Source of the DNA: Phoma sp. XZ068 | Lineage: Eukaryota; Ascomycota; Dothideomycetes; Pleosporales; Didymellaceae | Direction: 5' to 3' | Length of the DNA: 64,000 bases | Assembly: GCA_004835665.1 (NCBI GenBank) | Contig: RBKR01000008.1 | Coordinates: 620,001-684,000 of the forward strand | Part shown: positions 34,871 through 44,867 of the stretch, piece by piece | How the letters are laid out: the number at the start of each line of letters is the position of its first letter | Position numbering within the stretch: position 1 is the first letter of the stretch | Translations under genes and position numbers: made by a program | The notes under the pieces: model-generated | Databases searched by the model: none | Told to the model about the DNA's origin: nothing | The model's input: only the letters and a program-made list of their open reading frames with translations

Positions 34871-36382
34871 ATGCCATCTCAACAGTTCGAGGATCTTCCA
34901 CAAATACAATGTATGGATGACACACGCTTCTCTGCATGGTCATCTGATCAACATGGCTATCTCTATGCCGACAAGCAACACACAACTGGCTTTGGAGTTG
35001 TTGACGACAACATGTATCTCGACGTATTGGACGATGGCATGATGAGCATGCAGCCAATGCAGCGCTTCATGCTCGACCCATCACCACAATCCCGGTTTCT
35101 GCTGCACGCCAACATACCATTGCAAAGCCAGCACCAGAAGTATTACGCCTCGCAATGGCCTTCGAGTGAGTGCTACCGCAACGCATCACCTGACCGGACG
35201 TCAATCTCTGGGACATCAAGCTACGCGTCGCAGAACGAAGTGTCTTCGCCGCACGCTTACAATACAGTTCCCTATGGTAGTCCTACCGACTTCGTTCAGC
35301 CCTCGCTGCCATACCACACCATCGAGCAGTTCAGCGACGTCTCATACATGTCTGGCACCTCAGGTGCAAGCATTAGTCTGAGGGAGATTGAATATGCCCA
35401 CCACGAGGCGGAACCTACCATCGAGGACGCTGAAACCGCCGACGTCAAGCAAGAGGCTATGGTCGATGCAAAGCAAATCTCGATCAAGAAGGAGACTTCT
35501 CCCAATGCATACCGAGAATACACTGATTCGGGTATTGGCAACTCTGTCCGTGATGCTGAATCAGTTCAGCCAGTCGACTTCAAGGATGAGTCCGAGGCAG
35601 ACTCAGATTACAGCCCAACTCACCGCAGTGGCAAACGAAGAAGGTCCGCACCACACACCGCTCGGGCTTCAAGACGACGCAACGGCGCGCGGAAAGACTC
35701 AGTTGCAAGCTCCTCAGGCTCCAGCAAACCAAGCCGTCGACTTCATGGCGCCACGAAATCCAACAGCGAAAGCCAATACCAAAACGACCCCCGACCGTTC
35801 CCCTGCCCTCTTGCTGCCTATAACTGCACGTCAACATTCTCCTCTAAAAACGAATGGAAGCGCCATGTCAGCACTCAGCACATCAAACTTGGCTACTGGC
35901 GCTGTGATCTCTGCCCCCCGACCACCGATCCCAACGAAGCATCGGTGCTATACTACAACGACTTCAACCGTAAAGATCTCTTCACTCAACATCTTCGCCG
36001 CATGCATGCTGCACACGGCTCTGGCGCTCGCCATATGAAAGAGCATCCTGTCAATGAAGATAACATCCAAGAATACCAGATGCGCTGCTACCTGAAGCTT
36101 CGCTCCGCTCCACAGCAGTCTATCTGTCCATTTTCTGGATGCAATCGTGAGTTTGTTGGATCGGCGAGCTGGGAGGAGCGCATGGATCATGTTGGACGTC
36201 ATCTTGAGAAAGACCGCAGGAGTGGCACAGATATGCTCGATGTTGCGAGCTGGAACGTTGATACTGCGCTCGAGCAGTACCTCATGAATGAAGATCTGAT
36301 CGTGTGGGAGCATGGCACATGGAAGATTGGGGATGGAAAGTCACGACGTGTGAGCAGTGAGTCCAGTGATGAGGACTGCTGA
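34871..36382 (+). CDS. C2H2-type zinc-finger regulator
   Basis: A single exon of 503 residues from the ATG at 34871 (MPSQQFEDLPQIQ; context CCAATATGCC). The frame remains open upstream without another ATG. The N-terminal 290 residues are disordered, with acidic and Ser-rich stretches and a basic cluster near 253-280 (SGKRRRSAP, SRRRNGARK) that could be a nuclear localisation signal. The zinc-binding part starts near 304. It has a C-x6-C...H-x4-H finger (CPLAAYNCTSTFSSKNEWKRH), then C-x2-C followed by a spaced H-x4-H (WRCDLCPPTTD...FTQHLRRMH), and a third, C-x4-C (CPFSGCNREF...RMDHVGRH). This spaced finger pattern recurs in a Pezizomycotina family of unknown targets. A role as transcription regulator is inferred. 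Confidence 0.87.
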   Translation: MPSQQFEDLPQIQCMDDTRFSAWSSDQHGYLYADKQHTTGFGVVDDNMYLDVLDDGMMSMQPMQRFMLDPSPQSRFLLHANIPLQSQHQKYYASQWPSSECYRNASPDRTSISGTSSYASQNEVSSPHAYNTVPYGSPTDFVQPSLPYHTIEQFSDVSYMSGTSGASISLREIEYAHHEAEPTIEDAETADVKQEAMVDAKQISIKKETSPNAYREYTDSGIGNSVRDAESVQPVDFKDESEADSDYSPTHRSGKRRRSAPHTARASRRRNGARKDSVASSSGSSKPSRRLHGATKSNSESQYQNDPRPFPCPLAAYNCTSTFSSKNEWKRHVSTQHIKLGYWRCDLCPPTTDPNEASVLYYNDFNRKDLFTQHLRRMHAAHGSGARHMKEHPVNEDNIQEYQMRCYLKLRSAPQQSICPFSGCNREFVGSASWEERMDHVGRHLEKDRRSGTDMLDVASWNVDTALEQYLMNEDLIVWEHGTWKIGDGKSRRVSSESSDEDC

Positions 36383-37208
36383 GACCGTGGGGATGACAAA
36401 ACAATGATACGAATTTCTTTTGTTCGATAGATACCCTTGGAGTTCGGATACGTTTAATCACATTCTCTGCTGTGGAAGATGCATTCAAGCGTCCTTTTGC
36501 ATACTCGATCTCGGTCATGAGCATAATACACGCTGCTATTTTACCCCGGTGTTCTTAAGTCTGATGGCTGTACTGCATTTCGTTCGACCACGTTACTAGG
36601 AGAAAGCAAGAGACGTTATTTCTCATCGCCAACCCGCTCGTCCCTGTTTCTGACGACCACAACTTAACTTTCTTAGCTCACTAAGCATATTTCATAATAA
36701 GTAGCATTTTCTATGTTTATCGACGTCACCCCACGCTCTCACAGTCATGCAAGGCTGACTGCCGTAGCTGACGAAGAAGCTTTCCGATCCTGTATGGCCC
36801 CCAGAAATTTGAAACGGGATGTGTCTGTGAAATAGGCGCCCGACGGAGGACTAGGTACACCGGATGCAGTGAGAACCTTGATTGTCAAGTGTGCAGGTGC
36901 GGACTTAAGCCCCACAGGACTAAGCCCCCAGGCAATCTGCACAGCTTCGGACTGTAATCCCAAAAGGATTATAGTACAACTGATCCGACGGACTGCGCTA
37001 AAGCGCATGCTGAGCCACTGCAATGGTAAGATTTCGGCCAAAGGATGCGCATATCGATCATGCAAGTGGCTCAGCCCCCAGCCTGTCATACCTCGACTCT
37101 CAGCTGGATACTGAAACATCATCTCGCTGCTTTTTGAACAACATTTGTTGAGGCCAGTACTGTTCAAATGCTTCTTCTTTGGTAGAAATTGTCAATAAAA
37201 TTATTGCG
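36383..37208. other. Intergenic
   Basis: About 0.8 kb between two plus-strand genes. A minus-strand frame (about 37125-36745, roughly 126 codons from its first ATG) exists but matches nothing I know. The stretch 36400-36720 is AT-rich and probably the 3' flank of the zinc-finger gene. Confidence 0.4.
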
Positions 37209-39944
37209 ATGGAAACGGCTCTTGTACGCTTTGGTCACCGAAACGAGGATACCAGAACGAGCACGGCTGCACAATCGCAACGGCCTTACAAGCGCGCTAC
37301 TTGTGAGGACTATTCATCGAGCCCAGAACGCGACATGGCAGACGTACAACAAAATAGAGGTCTGGATCGCATTGCAGAAGAGGACGAGTGGGACCGAAGG
37401 AAGACGAGTGCTGGAGGGTCTTCATTGCCGAAACAGTCGACGGTTACTTGGTCAGACAGACCTAGAAATGCACCATCACAGTCGAGGGAGAGCTACTTTT
37501 CGGAAGCCACAACTGCTGTGCCTAACAATTACAATCCTCTTGAGGAAGCGGACCGAGCCTTGGATCTCGAACGCGTGTTCCCATCAAACCTCCATACTCA
37601 CGGCCACCGGGGCCATCCAGAAGACCTTTACAAAGAAAAGCATCATATAGTGAAGGCACTGATGAAGAAGAAGGTAGTGAGGAAGATTTCTGTACGTGGG
37701 AAAACGTGGAGCATGCGACTGAGCAGCAAGCAGCAGGGCGGCACGTACATAAACACCCTTGGAGCTCATGGGCAGCAAGACCATCCGGAGAGCAAAACGG
37801 AAACCCCTTCAGCCTTCTGCCAGGAAATGCCGAACAAAGCCACTCATATGCACCCTACTCTTGGCCGAGTGGCCCGCCATACACACAAGTATCCACATGG
37901 CCTTATTCGTACGCAAACCTCCCGCCAGCACCGAGGCGCTCTGCGATGTCTGGAGCAACTCTTATTGGTACATCGCCGTTTGAAGCCTATGACCCACACT
38001 ATTATCCACCTCCGTGGCAGCGAGGAACAAGTTCGGTGCGACCTACACCTCCAATAGCAACACCAACTACACCACCACCACCACCACCACCACCACCCGA
38101 AGCACCACAAAAGCTAGAGCAATTGACCGACCTTGAGGCCATAGAGCTTATGGAAGAACGTATGAATAGGCTCAAGCAGAAGAATGAAGAGAAACTGTTA
38201 GAAGCTAACAAAGTTCTCGCTCACCTTGCGCGGCGCTCGGGGCATGTTCGAGAGGAGAACAATGTTGAAGAATCCTTCAGCCAAATTAAACCCCAGCAGA
38301 AGGCCGTCCGGAAAGTGCCAGAGGTATTTACATATCGCATTCGATATGAAGGGTCTGAGGTTTCCAATGAAGACGATGTAACGTCAGCATCATCACTAAG
38401 TGGCAACTCTTCAGGGTCTAGCAATCCCTCGAAAAGAAGAGCATATGTGAGAATCCCGCTAAATACAAATGCTAAGAACCGGCAAGCTCAAAATGTGGAA
38501 CTGAAGCGAGGGGAATTGGGCGAAGGCTCAACTAACAGTGAATACTCTGACCTCGAGCTCGAGCCCGAGCCGGAATCCGTAGTGCGTGAAGGTAGTCCTC
38601 CACTCAACGTCACACCGAAGATGCCTGAATGCAAGAATGAGGGTGAGGTTAGGCCCGTAAGCCTTGAACCGGAGGCTCATACGGAGCATGATATGGTGGG
38701 GGAGGTTATCGCCTTACGTCGAGATCTATCCGTTCTCAAAAGGCAATTAGTAAGCTTTAATTGTCTGTAATCCACTTATTAAGCTTACCGCAAACAGGCT
38801 CGTCAAAAAAGAAACTCACTTCAGCAGATCATATGCTCTACTTACGCTGGGTGGAAGAAACACTTCAGGAGAGCGCCGCGTCCGGGCACGCAACGCTTGG
38901 AGTGGACATGTGTGAGTGCTATGACTTCGTCTCAGGGCTGAATACTAAAATACTCAGGAATGTGGGGAGGACATGTTCGCGGACCTCCCCATCCACAATG
39001 AAGCTCAGTATCAGCAGATGCTCGAATTTCTCACCAGACCTGCACCGAAGTCGCTTACAACCGGCAACAATCAAACTTCCCCCTCGCAACTTGAAGGAGG
39101 TACAGCCCAATTAAACTACACTTCGTTGCAATCAGGTCAGAGCAGTATTGGCTCTAACAAGGCACCTGAGTCTACCATTGGTTCGGGTAGTACTTATGTC
39201 GGGTCAAGTCGCTCGCAAAGCCTCGCCGTACAACCAGACGGTTCTGTGGCAAGGACAAAGTACCTCGAGCTCTGTGTGAACGTCGGCAAATACGAAACGA
39301 AGCTGGCTGAGATCCAAGTGACTTCCTCCAGCCAGTCAAACGGCGCTACCATCTGCACCGATTCCCATCTTTTCCGACAGATCTATTACCGATACTTTGC
39401 ACTTCGTCGTCATACCTGGCGGCGCTTCTTATATCGCCCTGCTGGTATCAAATTCGTCCACTTCGGAGTTCAAGCTGGCTATCGAGTGAGCTTCTTCTCC
39501 AGCGACCCACTACCATCTGAAGATGTTATTGCATCGAAGCGATATGAGTACAATTTGCAGCCGCCTGTACCGCCACCCATCGACTCAAGGACATTCTTAC
39601 ATTACTTCTACAAGCATGATGAATTCTCGCATAGTACGAGTGCGAGATATGTCAATCGACTACCAAAGAAACTTGGGGAGAGCTTAACCCGCTCGCTTGG
39701 TGTAGATGAACTGCGAGAAGGATGGGGGATTCATATCATCGAAGGACCCAACAAGGTCGCGGTATGCTGGGCACTCATGATTGCACTGGTGGTTAGCTTT
39801 GGGGTCTCGATTGGATATGATCTCATCACAAAATCAGGAGATAGTGGTTTCGCAATCGGACAGTGGATGGTTGCTGGGCTGGCGGTTGGGCTGTCAGCGC
39901 TGTACTTCAGTCTAGAGGACGTTGTAAGTCCAAATTTCGACTGA
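37209..39944 (+). CDS. Two-transmembrane protein with long disordered N-terminus; frame unresolved near 37.5 kb
   Basis: Three well-supported parts can be read: about 37550-38749, 38798-38911 and 38958-39944, joined by 48-nt and 46-nt introns (GTAAGC...CAG and GTGAGT...CAG). The N-terminal part (from ATG 37209 or 37335, MADVQQNRGLDRIAEED) is in another frame. An intron with weak donor GTCGAG at 37481 and acceptor at 37548 would fix it; a frameshift is the alternative. The middle is disordered, with a run of nine prolines (about 38068-38100) and a coiled-coil-like stretch (EAIELMEERMNRLKQKNEEKLLEANKV). Exon 3 encodes the recognisable C-terminal region: FRQIYYRYFALRRHTWRRF, then NRLPKKLGESL, GWGIHIIEGPN and two membrane helices. 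This C-terminal region recurs in many Pezizomycotina proteins of unknown role. Confidence 0.68.
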
Positions 39945-42151
39945 TAATGAACCTAGTATTGTAATTACACACCTATTGCATACCTCGAGGTTTCAAGATG
40001 CGAATGTAGATAGGGTGTGCATCAAGTCGAACAATCACAATGACGCACTCCTTGCGCAATTGCTCAGCAGTCTATACGAGATAACAAAGAACTTCCGTAT
40101 TAGGGATGCGAGGCTTTCATATTGATCAAAGTCAAGGTACCCCGGCCTGAGCATTTTGTGGCTTGACACGTCGGTGTTTGCCTGCTGCGCACGAGCCTCA
40201 CGCAGCAAGAAGGCAAACGAGGCTGAGACACTCCACTGGCGTGCATACACGAGGAGTCCTCCAGCGGCAGCGTTCCGTGTGTTCCGTGCGTGGCACGATG
40301 GCTTACATGTCGATCATCGGATGGCTGGAAATATGTGGGTTTAAGATGGAAGGTGGGGAAATGAGGTTTGTTTTGTTGAACGTTGAAATCAGTAACAAAC
40401 GACCTTCGCTGGTTTTTGACAGTAATGGCCACTCGTCTTCAATGTCCTCGGAATCTACCCACTGTATCTGGTCATTTTCTTGCTCATCCATGGAAGTTTC
40501 TCCGTCCTGCAGCATTACTTCCTGTCTTATCTCTCTATTCCCCACGTCGTAATCCTGCACCTCCATGTTCAAGTTCATGAATACCGTTGTCCTGTATATA
40601 AAGATTTGACTTCAATATATCGCTCACCAAGTGGAAAACCTCTATCGTAAGGACGTGTAGTCGGTGTGTGAGGGCATCGCCGATGGAGCTACAGCTTTCA
40701 TCCTTCTCTCCAGCTTTTCCGCGTCATAACATTTATTTTCGGAGAGTGTACAACTCATGTTGAGTCTAGATACTGTACAATATTCTTTTTGAAGTAGCTT
40801 TAAGTTCGGATATTGTACCGCGCACTACTATACTCAGAGGTACTGATGATCGCAATCGAGGCGATCTTAGGTCCAATCGGTGTAGGTGGAGCATTACTTG
40901 TCTATACGTTAAAAGTTGCCTCCCCTTTTCGTGGGTCTATTATGCCCATTGTACCATAGACACTTACTCCAAGCTCTTAATAAGGAAACCATCGAAGCTT
41001 TAGTGCATTCCACATTGGTCGGTCGCTCGGATCGAGAAGAGGCTTGAATGCCTCGCCGGGAAAAGACAGTATGTACCTCTCCACACATGGAAGCTCACGC
41101 TAAGTATAGATCTCGATTATATCCCTGAGTGACAGAGGACAACAATGTGATCGATCTCTTACCATCTGCAGGTAGGCACATAACCCCAAAGGCGTAAAAA
41201 AGGTGTCCCGGGGAGGGGGGGGGGGGTCCTCTTGTAACCTGGCAATCTCGCAGATTGGCAAGCAACTCCGAGCTGGTTTCTAGAGCGCTATTTTTGTATT
41301 CCTTGAGATGTGGACGGGCGATTATGAAACGAGAGAGTGCAGGAATTCTAGAGAATCACTTCTGACCTTGGGAAGCCTCTGGTCGTCAAACCACGCCAAT
41401 CTGGTAAGTGGCAACATGTGAACTGAACACATCGAATCGATGCCGTATCTCGGCGTAGACAAAATACTAGTGACGTGGGTTAGAAATATGTTGCTGTCGG
41501 ATCGATGTCCGTTTTGATCTGCTCGTGAGCTCTGGAGCTCTGGGAGCCCATTCTTGAGCAGAACCTGGATTCTTCTATGACCTTCTCTTTTGACAACCGC
41601 TATTATTAGGACAATAATGGTACAGAAGAGAGAGGAAGGTCATCGTCCGACAAAGGTCTCAGTGAAAACCTGAAAGAAGAGAATTGTTAAATGTGACGGC
41701 GATTCCAGGAGAGATATCGAAGGTTCGTACGAGGGATGTTTTGAACGAAGAGATGACGGACCAGACTCATCTTCTCAGGTATCGGATATCGATATGCACG
41801 AGAATTCCACGTCCCAGGGTCACAAAGAGATACCTGGTACACTACAGACAAGGATAGAAAACAATGAGCTTTGTCCCCGAAGAAAATGGACTACCGCGAG
41901 CTGAGTGGAATTTGATTACCTATCCCAGTAAAACTACAAAGGTACCGTGACGAACATGAACATCGAAGTCAGAGAAGACTTCTCCACACACAAAACTGAG
42001 AGGTCAGGCCAAGAGAGCAAAGGAGTAAGACGCGATGCTCTCCACTCGTTGCGGCAGGCAATTTTTAGTGATGATTGGGTGGGTACTTGAAGTTCATTAA
42101 ATACAAGGTTAAGTGTTGGTTCCTCGCCTCTCTATAAAGCACACAAAGAAC
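39945..42151. other. Gene-poor region with an ORF-depleted core
   Basis: 2.2 kb. A 91-codon frame with an ATG lies on the minus strand at 40578-40303; it is acidic (MEVQDYDVGNREI...) and may be a small orphan gene, but there is no support beyond being open. From about 40600 to 42150 I see no frame of 60 codons on either strand, which is unusual for this window. A G12 run lies at 41215-41226. A short ATG frame at 40846 (37 codons, start MIAIEAILGPIGVGG) has a hydrophobic protein-like look but stops quickly. Confidence 0.4.
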
Positions 42152-43492
42152 TCATACTGATGAAGAGAGTACCTTGCTTTGCAAAGAGCACAGATCAACA
42201 ATGGCGCTGATACTACTGACCTCCTGGTGACTCTCTCGTAGATGCTCTTTCACACACTGCTCCATTGCGGATTCAGCTTCCATAGCTACCTTGCCCCAAG
42301 CGCTAGCATCCTTCGCTCCAGCGGGAAGCAGATGACTTTCACCAGACAATCGCAGCAGCGCTTCTTCCAGTTCTTGGTCCGAGGCCGCAAGCTGAGTTTG
42401 GAGGAACACAGCTTGCTGAAGTAACGAGCGTTCATTCTGGGCGGAACGTGCAAGTAGTGGAAGATGAGGTAGCAGCTTCGTTATAGGCCTTACGAGCTTT
42501 GCATCCTTAGGGTTCCCAAACGAATCTTTGCTACTGCCATTGGGCTCTGTTTTGCAGTTTTCAGACAGTGGGTCGGTCAGGGTACCATAAGACCTGATCA
42601 GCTGTGCTCGGGCAGCGTTATACTGATCGTACGAAGAACGAATGCGGTCTTCCGCGGACTTAAGTTCGAGAGGACCATTCTCCTGCACTGAGCGTTTGAT
42701 AGGCGAGGCATCTTCAAGGAATACAGATTCTTCCTCCATCTTGGCCAGTTCGCCTTGCATCCATTCGACAATCTCATCTCGCGCTCTTTCCAAGGCGCGC
42801 ACCTGCTCTCGAAGTCCGGACTGATTTCGCGCTACATTGTGCGCTTCCTTCCTTGCGAAATTTGCTCGATCCATGCGTGTTCTTGCTTCCAGTACTTCTT
42901 GCTTCAACCTGAATATGGAGCTTTCGTTGTCCTCAGGCTGGGCGATTTGTTCCAGCCTCTCGGCTGGAAGATCCGGTTGTTCTCCGATAACTTCTTGGAC
43001 ATGGTCTCTTGGATCGTGAGTGTGACTGGATGGCTTTGCCCCTAGTAACTTCTCTAGAGAATCTTGGACCACATTGAGCTCCGCAAGCTTTCGGCGTTGT
43101 CGAAGTAAGTTAATAAAACCTCGTGCAGACTCATCGTCGTGATCTGACTGTGACAGTGTCGGGTTTTCATCAATATGGCGGGTTTGGAGATCATGCAAGG
43201 AGGCTAGGAGTTCGCGATGCTTCGTCTCGGCTTCACTCTTCGCTCGCAAGGCCTGCAGATATGCTATGCGTGAGTCCTTTAGACCAGGTGGGTTCGTGCT
43301 GGTAGCTGAAATGCTTTGAGGGCATTCATGATTCACGTGCTGGTTTTGGGTTGCATGATTTACTGGCCGGAGGCTGGCAGTGAGGTAGCGCGAGAGTGTA
43401 CGTCTGATCCTTAGCGTATCATCACGGGAGTTGATGTATGACGCGAGTGCCCGGTCAACCCCAGGGATTGGACACGCTGTTTCAGCTGGCAT
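42152..43492 (-). CDS. Coiled-coil protein of unknown function
   Basis: A single open exon of 446 residues starting MPAETACPIPGVDRAL. Long helical, heptad-like stretches occur at about 75-105 (RIAYLQALRAKSEAETKHRE), 190-255 (RLKQEVLEARTRMDRANFAR...) and 340-385 (ERSLLQQAVFLQTQL). No membrane segment, signal peptide or catalytic motif is visible. The ordered C-terminal part (LLPHLPLLARSAQNER...GAKDASAWGKVAMEAE) suggests a conserved fungal protein, possibly cytoskeletal or kinetochore-related, but I do not recognise it. A potential splice donor (AAG/GTACTC) close to the stop could extend or change the last residues. Confidence 0.78.
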   Translation of the reverse strand: MPAETACPIPGVDRALASYINSRDDTLRIRRTLSRYLTASLRPVNHATQNQHVNHECPQSISATSTNPPGLKDSRIAYLQALRAKSEAETKHRELLASLHDLQTRHIDENPTLSQSDHDDESARGFINLLRQRRKLAELNVVQDSLEKLLGAKPSSHTHDPRDHVQEVIGEQPDLPAERLEQIAQPEDNESSIFRLKQEVLEARTRMDRANFARKEAHNVARNQSGLREQVRALERARDEIVEWMQGELAKMEEESVFLEDASPIKRSVQENGPLELKSAEDRIRSSYDQYNAARAQLIRSYGTLTDPLSENCKTEPNGSSKDSFGNPKDAKLVRPITKLLPHLPLLARSAQNERSLLQQAVFLQTQLAASDQELEEALLRLSGESHLLPAGAKDASAWGKVAMEAESAMEQCVKEHLRESHQEVSSISAIVDLCSLQSKVLSSSV

Positions 43493-44867
43493 GGAGATGA
43501 TGTATGTGGATGATTGTTTCGTGTCGAAGGTGCTAATATCGCGATTGCGGGTCCTTGGAATGGCAATCTTCCCGCTCAGTCAATGACGGATGGTCGAAGG
43601 ATGCCTCACGGAATGTCTGAATGTGGTGCGGTGTGGTGGTACTGTTTCGAGTCGAGGCAAGGCCAGCACGGTCCCAGGCGAAGCGGCGAGCTAGTAACAG
43701 CACACTAAATTTTAGCTCGAACGCGCTCCCACGTGACCGTTCTTGCGTCTCTTGCTTGTGCCCAAACACTTTGCGAACGAGTTGGCGAACAATCCTCAAT
43801 AGATTATGGTACGCGTATGGGCTTGAGAGGTATTGTTTGAGACGAGCAACTCTTGCAGTCGTGGCTTGACACAACCGTGGATGGGCTGCTGCTTTGCGCT
43901 TTTCGAAACACGATTCGGAAATTGCAAAATAGCGGCATGACGACTGAAGTAGGACACAATGGTTTTTCCACTGTTCAAATTTGAGATTACTGCCTTCAGG
44001 TACAGGCATGTGTCTTTTTTTCAGTTGATCAAGCTGGGGCGGCACTGCCACGCTGGCAGGCGATCCTTGCTTGAGGCTGATAGCATGGAGATATGAGTGG
44101 AACCAGCATTCATGCGTCGTTCGGCCCGCGGGGCGTGGTCCACTAGAGCTTAAATAAACGGCTATCAGCATCTCAGGGGCAGCGCCCAGCAGATCAGCAA
44201 GGTGGGATCCACGGTCCGCGCAAGCATCGCCGGTGGTCTTAACTTTGTGATATGAGTGTTGCACAAGAGGATGTGCCTGGATGTGGCGCTCGGTAGATGT
44301 TCTACACTTGCCGGCGCAGAATGCAATGATTCGCGGTGAGTGACGCGACGAGGACAACGCATCAGCGAATCCTGGCCAATTGAACATTCCACCAGTCGTA
44401 TGTATCAAGGCAGCCAGACAATCTCATGGGAGATGTGCTGGCGGCCAGGGTATGGTTGCAAGAACAGAGAATAATCTGCAGTACGTGCACAAGGAAGGCG
44501 CCACACCGTGCGGGCAGTGGCATTGGCTCCCACGATGATTGTCGCGTTATTGGACCGCACCCTTGTCATTTCGCTTCTCTCCACTTGGAGGCGGAGGCTT
44601 TGCCGCAGAAGCAACCGCCTCGTGCTTCTCCTTTTCACCTAGCACCTTTCTGAGGCCCTGCAGCGAGCTCAGACGTACACTGCGCGACGCTTCCACCTCT
44701 TGCGCAGCCATTGCATGCACAGCTTCGTCCCTGCATTGCATCATTGCACGCGCTCTTCACCCACCACACTCGCGCGCACCAACGCCCTCTCCGCCGCCCG
44801 CCCCTCCTAATAATCACTGGCTTCGCGCGCTGGAGTCGCCCATTGAGGCCCACGAACCCGATCCAGC
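43493..44867. other. Divergent promoter region, with one long open frame of doubtful status
   Basis: About 1.4 kb between two outward-facing genes. A minus-strand frame with an ATG at 44387 runs to 43533 (about 284 codons). It has a low-complexity, Ser/His/Arg-rich make-up, no domain, and occupies what must be the promoters of both neighbours. I leave it uncalled. The DNA at 44640-44860 is pyrimidine-rich, as expected for the leader of the Msb1-like gene. Confidence 0.45.
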
